Shown: one piece after another, positions 12,975 to 25,600 of the stretch
Layout of the letters: the number at the start of each line of letters is the position of its first letter
Numbering within the stretch: the stretch's first letter is position 1
Assembly (NCBI GenBank): GCA_951799425.1
Contig: OX637391.1
Coordinates: forward strand, 47,153,069-47,217,068
Origin: Ilex aquifolium
Taxonomy: Eukaryota; Streptophyta; Magnoliopsida; Aquifoliales; Aquifoliaceae
Direction of reading: 5' to 3'
Length of the DNA stretch: 64,000 nt
The notes under the pieces: generated by a model
Database searches by the model: none
The model's input: only the letters and a program-made list of their open reading frames with translations
What the model was told of the DNA's origin: nothing
Program-made: the position numbers and the translations under genes

Positions 12975-15000
12975 TTAATCGGCCGGGTTCACCAAGGCGG
13001 CGTGCAGGGCATCTACCCATCCGCGCCGATAAGAGATAGCCTTAGCTTCTTCAAAGGCTAGGACCATTCGGTCTTGGGTTTCCAGGTACACCCTCTCACA
13101 CTCGCTCAGTAGCCTTTGTTGCTCCCCCTCCTTCTCCGCCGTCAAAGAGTCCACTCGGGCGGTTAAGTCTCTGATGATGCCCTCGGAGTCCAGAGCTTTG
13201 GCCTCGGCGGCCGAGACTTTGAGCTCATACTCCTCCACTTTCTTCATCGTCGCGACCTCACTTGCCCTTAGCTTCTGCAAGTCAGCATCCAGGGCGTCGC
13301 GTTGGCAGATGAGGTTAGTGATGTGGTTTTTCTGGTCGGCGAGGGTCGCCTCAACACCTATGATATGTGCGTCCTTGGATTCGATCATCTTTTTGGCGCT
13401 CCTCGCCGCCTGTTTATGCTTCCAGAAGCGTTCAATGATGACCCCCAGCTGTTGGGAAGCCTGGAAAATGATAGGAGAACAAGTCAGGAGATTGCCGAGA
13501 ATATGGAGTAAAGTTAAAGCAAAGCACTTACCACCAAGTTACTCTAGAGAGCGCTTAAGAGAAGCGCATTGTCGAATTGACTGTGGTGGACCCTCATGTC
13601 AGCCGTGAACTGGAGGGTCGCCGCCACGACAAATGCCACCTCCTTGTCCTGAATGATGGAGTCTGATTCCAGGACGGGTTGACCCTCCCTCCTTTCTGCC
13701 TGAACAACCCACTCGGTGGAAGTGGACGCCCCAGGGGTAGAACTGGTCGCACCCGGGGCGTCGTAGTGGCGTTTCTGCTGGCGCTCATCGGCTTGTCAGC
13801 GTTCTTCAGGTCCCTCGGGATCTCGAACCCTCCTACCCGTTTGCTGGCCGCCGGTAAGGGGGACTTGGCGAATGGGTGTTTGGCGGATTGGTGCCTGGTC
13901 CCTCGGCGGGATGGCAGGGTCCGCTGGTCGTCGAAGGCGCGGGGGAGGTGGAGGCGTGTCCTGTTGAGGTAAGGTTGGAGAGGGGATAGCCGCTGCTGTG
14001 CTTGGGGATTCTGCCTGCCCCGAGGTCCTGGCTCTTCGCCGAGAAGCAGCGGCTTCCATATCAGCAGTTGAGAGTTGTGGAACGTTAAACATTTCTTCGG
14101 TTGGAGAAGAAGGCACGGGAGGAGAAGGGGTTCGCTCGGCGTCTTCTTCTGATGAAGAAAAATCCTCCCAACGTTTAGGATCGAAAGGAGGGGGGATCTG
14201 GGAAAATCGGCCGTAGGATGGATGGTATCCGAGAAGTACGCGCGCCGCTCGGGAGTATTCGTTGGCCGGTTCAGAGGACCACACCTTCAATAAGTCGGCG
14301 AACCTGACTTGGGACCGCTGGGGCTGAGCGGCGTCACGCCGGTATCCTTCTGTAAAAATGAAAGGCAAGGTCAGAAATGAAGACAATGATAAGCCGAGCA
14401 AATGTTAACGTGCAAAACACACCTTCATTCCTCGGCACCTTGGGGCAGTACAATCCGTCATACTCGGGCCCAGTGCCTTTCTCCCAGCTTCCGCCGACCA
14501 TGATCAGATCGTCGAAGTACCCCTTGTCCGAGTCCGGCATGTGGGTGACCAGGTACATTGAGGTGTCCCGGGCCTTGAGGTAATATCTTCCCCATGTGGG
14601 CGACTAGCCTTAGGTCATAGCAGAACAGGATTTCGTCTACTCCTAAGTCTACCCCAAGCCGAGCATTCAGGGCGATTACGCTCATGACTATCCTAAAAAA
14701 GTTCACCCCACATTGGAGTGGAAACAAACGGAGCTGCATCAATAACTTTAGCACGAGGGGAGGCAAAGGGAAGGTTAACCCCCTTTCCATGATGGCCTTA
14801 GTGTAAAAAGGCATCATTTCTACGCTCCCATGTTCACTGCTATGGTGTGTGGGGTGGAATGGGAAGGTCAGAACACTCTCAGGGATCTGGTATTTGGCCC
14901 TAAAGGCACCTATGTTGTCCTCGTTGACTACAGTTTTCTTCAACCTACGGGTTTTTGGTGAAGGAGGATTCCTAGCCTCGCTACCACGGTTTCTAGGCAT
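12975..15000 (-). pseudogene. Element A antisense gene region, gypsy-type Transposase_28-like (fossil)
   Basis: Read on the minus strand from an ATG at 15000 (MPRNRGSEARNPPSPKTRR), the first part resembles the Pfam family 'putative gypsy type transposon' (PF04195), with LTFPLPPLVLKLLMQLRLFP and NFFRIVMSVIALNARLGVDL. Further left come a Pro/Ser-rich stretch (about 13800-14300) and a predicted coiled coil rich in Glu, Ala and Lys (12975-13388). Antisense frames in this position are known from Tat relatives such as Grande. The pieces are separated by what may be introns, as in element B, but I have not resolved splice sites. Its function in the element's life cycle is unknown. Confidence 0.7.
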
Positions 15001-15175
15001 GAATAACGCCTCTGAGGAGAATGGAAGGAGAAGAAGAAAGGGAGATAGAATAGAGAGAGTACTTATAGAGTATTCTTCGCAGAGGAGTTCTCGGTGGGAG
15101 AGGAAGGAGTGATCGGGAGCTAATTGCTTGAAGGAAATTCGGAGTTGCAAAGTTCTCAAATGTCCAAAACTTCCC

Positions 15176-15185
15176 CTATTTATAG
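15176..15185 (-). promoter_or_regulatory. Antisense TATA box in element A
   Basis: CTATTTATAG reads as CTATAAATAG on the minus strand, about 180 bp upstream of the antisense ATG at 15000. A TATA box sits in the equivalent place in element B (38097-38104), and that shared position supports it as a real antisense promoter. Confidence 0.6.
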
Positions 15186-15356
15186 GCAGATGAGAGAGTG
15201 GGAATCGAGAAGACACTGTCATCATTAGAAGATTTGAAAAAGGCGGCTCAAAACGTGCAAGTAACCGCCCCTCTTTAATGGACGTGACCAGCAAGCCACC
15301 ACTCTCCTTGTGCCACCTGTCCCATGCTACAAAAAGAGTGGAGGCTGGGGGGCAGT

Positions 15357-16132
15357 TGGAGGGACTCAAGGCGGCTCAACAAAACCTAAGGCGACAGGTG
15401 TACAGGTGTAGCTGTTATGGAGCCGTGGAGCCGATGCCGAGGAATGGAGCCGACTCCGAGTAGTTGTGCCAGTGCCGACAACAAGGAAGAGAGTCGACGA
15501 AGGATGGTTTCTTGGAGCCGAGTACGAACTTCTGACACCAGCAATTAATGCGATGTGACCCAGCATTTATGGAGACGTGAGTGACTTAGACAGAGCATTT
15601 AATGAGTCTCTGCACCCTCGAAGACCCAAACTGATAGTCATGAGTGGATGCATTAATGGCTGTGACACCGAGCACAGAGTTAGGGGCGCCTGTCCCCTAG
15701 ACGCCGACTACTCGGTGTAGGTGTCAGACGCCGTTCATAGGCACTTGAGTACTCGGAGGTAGCTGGGGGTTCTCGGCGTGGCCCCGAGGGCTAGTCCCAT
15801 CATCCAAGCATTAATGACACGAGAATCCAGGTAGGAATTACTCATTGCGCATGGGTAATTGTGAAGGACATTAAATGCTGAGATGACCTCTGTGTCAGAG
15901 CAATCATTTCGAGTCCAGATATAAATACCCCTCGGAAAAATGAATAAAGGTACGCAAAATCGATTCAGAACACATTTAATTGAGCTTCATCCTCCCTCTA
16001 TTACTGACTTAAGCTTCGGAGGGGATAAGCCGGGCGTGTGCCTGGCTCCCTTTTCCTAACCTTGTGGTTGTTTCAGGGTTCATCAGCAGCTCAATCGCTA
16101 TCTCGAATTGATTGCAAGAATTATCCCGTGCA
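15357..16132 (+). repeat. Element A 3' LTR
   Basis: It begins TGGAGGGACTC and ends CCCGTGCA, preceded by the polypurine tract GGCTGGGGGGCAGT (about 15343-15356). The TATA box is at about 15920-15927. Compared with the 5' LTR it carries an extra 8-bp direct duplication (ACAGGTGT) near its start. Confidence 0.93.
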
Positions 16133-16160
16133 AAACATATTAGGTATGTTTTTATAGATA

Positions 16161-17149
16161 CTAGCAATGTAGCACATGTGTTGCATATGAATAGTTTTAC
16201 ACAAAAAGAAATAAAACATATTAGGTATATATATTTTATTTATATAGAATTAAATATCATTTCAAATTTAGCAAACTTAATTTTTCATTGCTCATATTCT
16301 ATTGTAGGATTATAAAAAATTTGTATGTTCCAAAATTCTTTATTCTAACTATAGGAAAAAAGATTAAAAAAATAGTTAAATTTCTATTTTGTTTAAGAAT
16401 TTTGTGATTGAGATTGTTTTTTTAGTGATTTTTTAGAAATTAATTTTTTTGAAATTTATTTTATTAGGATTCCACTTATAATTTCTAAAATGTATTTATC
16501 AATATACTAATTATATTGGAACTTTACTGTAATTAGGATTTGGTTACGTGAATTGAGATAAGATTTAATATACTACTTTATAATATATATTATCAAGTAT
16601 ATTAAAATTTTTAACAATTCAAGTTTTACTTAAAATACACTACAATATTTATTTTCACATAAAATCTTAGTACAACTTAGAAAATTTATTGCAGCTGAAG
16701 AATTATACTGATGTCAAGTAAATTGATTTAAAAAAATATATATATACGATTATTTTTTATCTTAAAAATGAAAGTATTAAAATTTTTGATGAAAGAGAAA
16801 ATACACATATGTAGACATAATGTTGTCTTTGCATATGAAATGAGTAATATTAGATTGATGGAGTTTTTGAAAGTTTTTCGAACACTTTATTAAAAATATA
16901 ATGATTTATATTTTTTAAGGGTACTATAGTTAATCAAATTTTTTTATAGAAATTTATATTTACACACAGATAAAAAACAGATAATTAAAAGACATGTTAG
17001 GATAATTTAGAGATTTAAATACATAAGAATATGATGATAATTTAGATATTTAATTGTAAAAAGATAGAGTTGTATTTGTAATTCCTTATAAGGGTAAATT
17101 AGATATTGAAATTTTTTTCCTGGTAAGGTACTTTTATTAGTAGTATAGA
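16161..17149 (-). mobile_element. Non-autonomous Helitron
   Basis: On the minus strand the element begins TCTATACTACTAATAAAAG (17149 downward) and ends in CTAG at 16164-16161, preceded by an imperfect hairpin (GTAGCAC/GTGTTGC on the plus strand, about 16170-16186). The flanking bases are A and T on the strand concerned, which matches Helitron insertion between A and T without target duplication. The roughly 1-kb interior is AT-rich and codes for nothing, so it would depend on an autonomous partner. The end near 16161 was tandemly duplicated (see 5513-5571) before element A inserted. Confidence 0.6.
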
Positions 17150-17893
17150 TATACAAATTTGACGTGTCAGGACAATAAGACGTGAATGGACAAAAGTTAA
17201 CCACCAAGCCGACCAGGCAACTTTTGAGAAAAAGGAAAACTAGAATTAAAGTGGTTGGGTTATTTATCAGAGTGTAGTTCTTTTAAAATAAATATACTAA
17301 AATACAATATTTTTAAATTTATTTATCAAATTATGATATTTTTTAAAAACGGATTCAATAACTCCAGAGTCAACATCCCTTCTTTTTTATACATAAAAAA
17401 AAAAAAAAAACAAAGTGGGTAGTGGTAAGGGAAACATATGAAAAGCGTTTTTTGAAAAACATGTTTCACACAAATGATCACACGTGGTTCAAAAACTAAG
17501 ATTGGACAAAATGTGTTTACGTGGAATGCCATAATAAGTGCCAACGTAAAAACCCAAAACTAAAAGAAATTAGATTTTTAGTGATAATATTTATATTGTA
17601 GTTAAAAATGTTGCCACTAAAAATATATAATTAATGGTGAAAAATTATTGTTACAACAAAATATTATAGTGAATCTAGTTAGTGAGAATTTGAATGTTGC
17701 GGCAAAAACTTATCACTAATTTGCCACTAATTCCATCGGGAATTTTTTTTTTTTTTTGTGATACTTATTAGTTGCCGTCACTAATGGCGTCGATGAAAAA
17801 ATATCTAGTGATAACATTAAAATTTAGCCACCAACAATATAAAATTTAGCGATAACATTTTTTCACTTGTAAATTATGTCATTGTATCAGTAT
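17150..17893. other. Noncoding AT-rich DNA with GCCACTAAA-like repeats
   Basis: From about 17570 to 17880 the motif GCCACTAA and relatives (ATCACTAA, GTCACTAA, TTTAGCCACC) recur on both strands. This resembles the subterminal repeats of CACTA elements and is similar in style to 28030-28272. No CACTA terminus could be found at its left edge, so assignment stays open. Confidence 0.35.
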
Positions 17894-18667
17894 TAGGGGT
17901 GTCCATGGGCCAGGTCGGGCCTGAGTAGTGTAGGCCCAAATCCTTACTTAAGTGAGTTATCGGGCGGACTGAGCCGGACTTTGGGTAGGGGTAGGCTACC
18001 TGCAGTCCAACCCGCGAACCTATTGGGCGGACCTGTGGGTGGGCCTTCTAGACGAGCCTGCTCGCGAGTTTTTTTATATATAACTTCATTTAAAAATAAT
18101 GAATATTTTTGTAACTTAATATTTGTGTAAATTATATTTTTGAATCAAAAGTAGAGTCAAAATAGATAAAAATAAAATAATGAATAATTTTATTTTTGAT
18201 TAGGTGATGAACTACATCTAATAGAATGAATACATCCCAACTAGGTTGACACCTATTCACTTATCTATCATTTGCATTACTCTACCCTTTAAAACTTGTA
18301 TGCTTAATACATGGAAAAGAAAATAATACATTATTTATAGTATCTAAATTTTTAAAATTTCAAATTCTGATATTGAGAGATGTATTTCAAAGTTTCAAAT
18401 TTAATTGTCTAAAAATATAACTTTTTTTTCAAAGAAAGGGTGGGCGGGCTGGGCTTGATAGACGAGTTCTTGGGTCGGGTTTTAATGAGTTTTTTCGGGC
18501 AGACTATAGGGTAGGTTAATGAGTTTGAGGGCAAACTCAAGCCTTATTTTTAAGGATATTGGACTCGGGCTGAGGCGAGCCAACTATTAGGTTTATCGGG
18601 TTTCAGACTTATTTTTTTCGGGTCAGGTAACAAGACCTGTGGATACCCCGACCCATGGACATGCCTA
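17894..18667. mobile_element. hAT-type non-autonomous element
   Basis: Terminal inverted repeats TAGGGGTGTCCATGGG (left) and TAGGCATGTCCATGGG (reverse complement of the right end) enclose 774 bp. The flanks give an 8-bp target duplication with one mismatch (ATCAGTAT at 17886-17893, ATCTGTAT at 18668-18675). TIR type and 8-bp duplication fit hAT. Subterminal regions are rich in CGGGC/GGGTCGG strings. There is no coding capacity. Confidence 0.8.
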
Positions 18668-18740
18668 ATCTGTATGTCAACTTTTCTAACAATAAAAGTT
18701 GCCACGGGTAAGTCTTTGAAAAATTAGCCAAAAAAATAAA

Positions 18741-19497
18741 GGGTTAATCTCAACTTGTATTCTGAAAGATCACTTAAATCTCAATTTATACTCTCAAATT
18801 TTAAAAATATTAATTTATACCCTGAAAGATATAAATTCGTATTAATGTGCACCTGAGGCTAACTTTGTCCATTTTTCCGTTAAAAAAGTTTCAGTTAATT
18901 ATAAATCATACCCTCTAAGTTTAAATATTTCATATTTCCAAAAAGAATTTCTTTCATTAATGCTTGTTAAATAGCTTTCAATTGTATCGTATCATAACAT
19001 CTTTGTGTCGTGTTGGAGTCAATAAAAAAAATTATAAAATACCTATTTTTTGCGTACAATACTCGTTAAATAACTATTTTTTTTTACAATTAGACACAAA
19101 TCTTTTAATTGTCCGATCAAATTAAAGTTACATACGAATAACACAACTGTAGATAAAAAATAGTTATTTAACAAGAATTATATACTAAAATTGATATTTT
19201 TTTAATTTTTAAAAAATATAAAGTAGTATTATATGAATTGTCGTAAATGTGAAATACAAGACACAACGCAATTGACTCGACACGAAAATATTTTTTATCA
19301 AAAATATTTTTTTATTGACTCGAACACGACACAAAAATATTATGATACGATACAATTGAGAGCTATTTAACGAGCATCAATGGATGAAATTATTTTTGAA
19401 TCATAAATATGAAATATTTAAAATTTGAGGGTACAATGTATAATTAATTTAATTTTTTTTAACGGTAAAATATTCGAATGATGAAAGAGATTATCCC
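18741..19497. mobile_element. MULE-type MITE with long inverted arms
   Basis: The ends GGGTTAATCTC and GAGATTATCCC are near-inverted, and the arms stay complementary far inwards (the AATTGTATCGTATCATAA block near 18980 recurs inverted near 19350). A 9-bp target duplication with one mismatch (AAAAATAAA at 18732-18740, GAAAATAAA at 19498-19506) fits Mutator-like elements. It is 757 bp long with no coding capacity. Confidence 0.75.
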
Positions 19498-19534
19498 GAA
19501 AATAAAAGATTCACTCTCCAACTCTTGAGTCTCA

Positions 19535-19558
19535 CCTCTCTCTCTCTCTCTCTCTCTC
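19535..19558. repeat. (CT)n microsatellite
   Basis: A perfect CT run of about a dozen units directly follows the MULE-type MITE. Confidence 0.9.
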
Positions 19559-19679
19559 AAATTTCAATGGCACCCCGGACTGCTCAAGCATATTGAGTGT
19601 GGTGTCTTGCGTCATAATCAGTGCCGGCTCAATAGTAGAAGAAAAAAGGAAAATTTAGAGGCCGGTTCTTATTATGAAC

Positions 19680-20900
19680 TTATTTAGCGATAAGTCCATC
19701 AAAAAAACTTATTTGATTTAAGTCTATTTTTTGTCAATTTTACTATTGTAATCCTTCCCTGTAGGAATGTTATAAACGACGTTTGAGGAACGTCTCCTTC
19801 ACATATGGACACAATAACCAGTCATATACATCTCCTTCATAATCGCCTTCAAATTCGGCTACAATATTTCAAGTTACAATGTTTCCTTATTAGAAAAACA
19901 AGAAACCGGCATTTACCAAAAATCGTTTATATTCAAATTTCAAACTCATTACATTCTATAAAATACAATTTTAATTTACTATTCCAGTTTACTTTGGACT
20001 TTATCGACAAAATATTAATATTGAATATTAATATTTAAAAAATAACAATAGTAACATACTCAATAAAGACAGTAACATTGTCACTAAAAAAATAATAACA
20101 TGCTCACAAAAAAATAGTAACATGGTAAAAAAATAATAACAATTAGGGATTTAATTCTGTCAATTAGAGATTTTGATTTGGTGTATGATTTTTGATGAAA
20201 AGTTGTGTGTGCATGTGCATGAAAATTTTTGCGAGAAAATTGATTGATGTGCTACAAGTACAATCATATTTTCACTATAATCTTTCGAAAATGATGTTAC
20301 TGTAAAAACCTATTGCCTTGTATTTTGCAAAAGTCGATGTGTTACTAAGCACAAACATTTGATGTTACTGTGACATTCGTGTCACTATAGTAACATTAGT
20401 GTCAGTATAGTAACACAACTGTACTGGTAACACGACTCTAATTGTAAATTTAATCATATAGTAACATGAATGTTACTATATATTAATATTCGTGTTACTG
20501 AACTCTGTTGGCATTGTTCAGCCTCCCTATATTATGCATTACTGTTGTTAAGGAAATTTTGTGATCTGATTTTAACTTAATAGACCAACAATTTATTCGT
20601 ACATCAAGCTTCTCATATATAACTATCAGAATGTATAACTTCCATATAAAACTTATGTTAATTATTATAATATTTAATAAACAGTTTCTATATATAACTC
20701 AATCAAGAGTTTTCATATATACTTCAATGATCTAACCTATGAGACTTTCTATAACTGGACAAAATTAACACCGTTAGGGGTAATTTTGAGATTTAAAAAA
20801 TAAGTGGAGTTAAGTACCTACATATAAGTTTAAAATGGACTTACCCCCAAATAAATTTCCTTCCAAGACTTAAGTCATTATAAGTCCATCTAGGAAGACT
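19680..20900. repeat. GTTACT/AGTAAC-rich patch related to the 3.8-4.6 kb foldback
   Basis: Strings such as AATAGTAACA, AATAATAACATGCTCA and GATGTTACTGTGACA recur at 20040-20135 and 20340-20510. They match the interior units of the foldback element at 3790-4620. The outer parts share phrases such as AACTTATTTG and TTTAAGTC with 3650-3720. Terminal repeats and target duplication were not resolved, so this may be a decayed relative of the same family. Confidence 0.45.
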
Positions 20901-21400
20901 CATCCTCAATTTTCAATAAAAAAAAAAGCGTCGACTTGAGGCCCTAGATATAAATAAGGCCCAAATTTAAGAGGTCAAAAATTAAAATTCAATATAATTA
21001 TATCCAACAAAAAATTTCCTGAAAGAGAAAATCAACTAAAATAATTTTAAAATTTGGGCCCAAAAGTCTAATCCACTTCACATAATCACATTTGTTGAAG
21101 GATAAAAAGCGGTAACAAGAAAGTCTGATTTTATCAATCTTTTTTTGACTTTTTCCTATCAAAAATAATATAATAAACATCAATCTCTCTCTATTGTACA
21201 AAAACAAAAACAAATCCAACGCATTATCTATTTTTCTCAAACTCGATTTTGTTTCATTTAAGCACAAAACACCAATAAAACTATTCATTCTCATAAAGGA
21301 TCCAAAATAAAATTGATTTAAAATTTTAAAATATTAATAAAAAAAAAAATCTCATTAACACTTATCGCTTTAGGCCTCACATGTTCTTGAACCGCCCCAG
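20901..21400. other. AT-rich DNA, nothing recognised
   Basis: No gene or clear repeat is visible. The reverse-strand open frame at 20998-21294 is low-complexity and shows no domain. Confidence 0.5.
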
Positions 21401-22291
21401 GTCATAATTCTCTAGCTACTGATACCACTGCGTCTGTGTTGAACAACTGCAAGGTAGGGTTTTCTTTTAGTTCTCCGATGACTCAATATATCCTTCTTTA
21501 TGCATGTTTTGGGATTTGATTATGAATTTTGGTGGCAGTTTGTGTTGAATTTGTGGTATTTCACGGTGAATCGATGGAATCTAAAACTTTCTCACTGTAT
21601 TGTTCGATGAAATTTTTGCGAAAATGACGTGTTTTATGTCCTGAGATGTGGTTTCTTACTATGATTGGCATTAATTCTGCAGGAAACTCGGTAGATCTGA
21701 TTTTACATTTGAATCTTGAAGGTACTACTCTTTTTTATATTCGAAATTTTAATGCATTAATTCCATTATCTTGATTGCATTCTACTTTTGATGGAACTTT
21801 ACTTTTCTGCTTAGGAATTGTTGTTTTTGTGTGTCGTTTTGTCGTTCCTCTAGTTTCGTTCGCTGGGAAGTTCTCTTCGTTCAATCAGCCTGTCACAGGC
21901 ACAACTATGTGTTTTAATCAAAACAATGAAAATTTAATTTGTTATGCGAACACGCAATTGAGGTTGAGCTAATTGGAAGCAAAAGGAATGTATACATCTG
22001 GTTGTTTTGATTAATTTTTCTGATTCCTTGGCTCTGGACATTTTTCTGGCAAGTAATTGCATTGTAGTCATTCTCAGATATTTAAATTTTAAATCTTGTG
22101 TATAGTGCTAATGATAATTTGAAAATGGTACTGGCCTATGCATGCCCAGCAACTTGAGGTGTTATTATTATGGATGACTCAACAGTACTACACAGTGTGT
22201 TAGATTCTAAATTCACCATGGCAACTCTGTTAAAGTGAAATTTTATCATTATTTGGAATATATTGAGTTCTTCATACATTGCTAGTTATTG
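21401..22291 (+). other. Leader-like exons with GT-AG boundaries
   Basis: A plausible noncoding exon ends at 21453 (CTGCAAG then GTAGGG). A second small exon spans 21683-21721, bounded by TTCTGCAG and GGTACTACT. The following intron would contain chromovirus element C and end at the acceptor TTTCTTTCAG before 26805. The series could be the 5' leader of the CACTA transposase unit downstream or of a lost host gene. Only splice-site pattern supports it. Confidence 0.3.
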
Positions 22292-22577
22292 TGTCATGTG
22301 TCCCATTCTGCATGACCCATACAGCATCATAAGTGGACCATCACCAGCATCAAATAAGTTCAAGGAGAACAAGTCTCATTCAGTTCTTATTCTTTAGCAT
22401 GTTTTTCCTAGTCTTATGTAAATACCTAGTCTCTAGGAATAAGTTGAGACGTGTTTGAATTTCTGTTGCATGTAAGGCTATTAATATAGCCCAATTTAAT
22501 GGAATAAGGACTCATTAATTGTCCATAACTCCTAACTCTTATCTTCTTTTCCTTATCTCCTAAATTCACTTGTAACA
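22292..22577 (+). repeat. Element C 5' LTR
   Basis: It begins TGTCATGTGTCCC and ends CTTGTAACA, 3 nt before the initiator-Met primer-binding site. It lacks a 10-bp stretch that is present in the 3' copy. Confidence 0.92.
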
Positions 22578-22614
22578 ATTTGGTATCAGAGCCCACAGGT
22601 CCCAGGTTCTAAGC

Positions 22615-25600
22615 ATGGCCACCCGAGGCAAGTCCAATGTCGAGTTTCACAGTGAAGTCAGCGATGCATTAACGACATGAGGCTAGTGTGGAGCAAGTTC
22701 ATGTGGCCTTGCAGGCTGTTTTAACAGAACTACAAGCACTACGTACCACCCAACAAACCAACAACTCACAGACCACCAATACCACCCCCCAACCCGAAGT
22801 TAACCTCTTGGCTGGAGAAGGATCGTTCACTCTACCCCCAATCCAGCCGTGGGAATCTTAGGCCCACCCCCTACTCAACAACCAGGTAACATCTCCAATC
22901 CTCCAACACCATTCCGCCGAATCACCAGTCAGGAAGCACGCAAACGTCGAGAAAAGGGTCTATGCTTCTATTGTGACGAGAAATACTCTATGGGTCATCG
23001 AGCAACCCCAATTGTTTATGATCGAGGACTCACCTAACGTGGGTGAGGAAAATTCAGACGAAAATAGGCAGGGAGCAGAAGTTTTAGAAGCACTACCTGA
23101 GATTTCATTTCACGCTATCGCTGGAGCCGAACATCCACATACCCTTAGAGTGTGGGGAAGACTGAAGACCAAGAACCTAATGGTATTGATTGATGGTGGC
23201 AGCACCCACAACTTCATTGATCAGGCCACTGCCTCATGGTTTGGGTTATACATCACTAGGAACAAGAAACTTCAAGTGGTGGTCGCCAATCGAGAAAAAA
23301 TCGAGTGTGCAGGCCAGTGTTAGGGGCTCACACTCACCATCCAAGGAGTTCCCATTATAGCGGATTATTATGTCTTGCCCGTGGCAACCTGCCAAGTGGT
23401 CCTGGGTGTACAATGGTTGGAAACTCTCGGGCCAATTGAGATGGACTACAAGCGTCTCACCATGACCTTCCAGGCAGGAGAAATTAGTCACACCCTCCAT
23501 GGATTAAAGGGGACTGCTGAAGCCGCCAACATCGAGGCCTTGGACAGCAAGGAATGCTCCGGGAGACAGGGAATGGAATTTTTCTTCCAAATCAGTCCTA
23601 CTGAAACCCCTCACTCGCCAGATGCGTACCCAGAGGAAATTAAAAGTATTTTGAACAGGTATTCTCAGATCTTTGAGGCTCCAACTGGCCTACCACCACG
23701 ACGTCTACATGATCACCGGATTTCGCTGCAATCCAACACCGGACCAGTGAGCGTGAGGCCCTATCAGTACCCTTACTATCAGAAGACAGAAATAAAGCGT
23801 ATGGTGAAGGAACTTCTCCAATCAGGCTTGATCAGGCCAAGCAACAGTCCCTTTTCATCCCTTGTCCTTCTGGTAAAAAAAATCGATGGCACTTGGCGAT
23901 TTTTTGTGTCGATTATAGGGCCCTGAACAATATCACCATCAAGGATAAATATCCCATTCCAGTGATCGAAGAATTGCTAGACGAGCTTCATGGGGCCCAG
24001 ACCTTTTCAAAAGTGGACTTGCGATCTAGATATCGCCAAATTCGAGTACAAGAGGAGGATATATCGAAAATAGCTTTTCGCACACACAAAGGACACTACG
24101 AGTTTGTAGTCATGCCGTTCGGGTTCACCAACGCCCCGACCACTTTCCAAAGCCTCATGAATGATCTCTTCCGACCCTATCTGAGGAAATTTATCCTGGT
24201 ATTCTTTGACGATATTTTGGTATACTCTAAATCTTGGAAAGAACACCTCATACACTTGCAGATTGTTTTTCACATATTAGCAACTAACCAACTATTTGTC
24301 AAAGATTCAAAGTGTCAATTTGGAGTTCCACATGTCAGGTATTTGGGACATATCATCACGGCAAGTGGCGTATCCGTTGACCCCGACAAAGTGCAAGCCG
24401 TAGTGGCTTTGCCCACACCCACTACTGCCAGGGGAGTTCGGGGATTTCTCAGATTGGTTGGCTATTACCAAAAATTCATATGCAACTTCGGAAGTATGGT
24501 TGCCCTTTTAACCAAACTCTTAACCAAGGAGAAGTTCTGTTGGAATATAGAAGCTGCGGTGGCCTTCCATTAATTGAAGAAGGCTCTTACCACACCACCT
24601 ACTCTTTGTCTACCAGATTTTTCTCAACGGTTTGTGATCGAGTGTGATGCTAGTAGAGTCCCAATTGGGGCGATCCTTACCCAACACAATCAGTCTGTGG
24701 CATTCTTCAGTGAGGCACTCAAAGGATTGGCGCTGGCACTATCCACCTATAAAAGGGAGATGTTGGCAGTCATCAAAGCTGTGAGGAAATGGCGCCCCTA
24801 CTTGCTAGGGAAACCATTCACCGTACGAACCGACCATAAAAGCCTCAAGTACCTGCTGGAGCAACGCATAACCACACCCTCTTAGTCTCGTTGGGTACCC
24901 AAACTTCTGGGGTATGATTACATCATTGAGTATAAAAGAGGGTCCAAAAATCAGGCGGCGGATTCCCTATCCCGCCAAGGTAAGCTGCAGTTTCTTTCCA
25001 TATCTGTTCCTCACGCAAACTGGTGGCCCGATCTTCGAAAAGAGGTTCAATAGGATCCTTTCTATGCGAGTTTGATCCACAAGTGGATTTTTCACAAGCT
25101 AATTCAGAAAGATGGAGTCTGGTTCCTCGATGGCAGGGTCTACCTAAGTCCAACGTCCACCTTGACTCCACTGATATTGGCAGAGAGTCACTCCTCCCCA
25201 GTAGGCGGACATTTTGGCTTCTACAAGACTCTTCATCGAATCACCCAAAGCTTCACTTGGCCTAAGATAAGACAACACGTGAAGGAGTTCTTGCAAAATT
25301 GTGAAATTTTTCAACAGTACAAAACGGATTGCATGAAGCCGGCCGATTTTTTACAACCCTTACCAATTCCTACTCGAATGTGGGCCAATATCTCAATGGA
25401 TTTTATTGAAGGGCTACCTGTTTCTAATGGGTACTCCGTCATCTTGGTGGTTGTGGATAGACTGACAAAGTATGGCCACTTTATTCCGCTAAAACATCCA
25501 TTTATGGCAGCCACAGTTGCTAAAACGTTTGTCACTAATGTTGTCAGGCTGCATGGAATTCCTATTTCCATTGTAAGTGATAGAGCCAAGTTTTTCCTCA

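Larger units (their letters stand above)
5572..16132 (+). mobile_element. Element A: Tat-lineage Ty3/gypsy LTR retrotransposon (fossil)
   Basis: Two LTRs (5572-6340 and 15357-16132) flank a primer-binding site, gag, protease, reverse transcriptase, RNase H, a second RNase H, integrase, a tandem-repeat zone, an antisense frame and a polypurine tract. A 5-bp target duplication AAACA lies at 5567-5571 and 16133-16137. The second, archaeal-type RNase H between the first RNase H and integrase is the published hallmark of the Tat clade. The LTRs differ at about 35 positions plus one 8-bp indel (about 4.5%), mostly transitions, giving a rough age of 2 million years. The structure is complete end to end, but the coding region is broken in about five places or more. 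It inserted into a Helitron terminus. Confidence 0.93.

Noticed and set aside
17570-17880. Left end of the CACTA element that ends at 28272
   Set aside because: Subterminal-like GCCACTAA motifs are present, but no CACTA terminus or matching target duplication was found.
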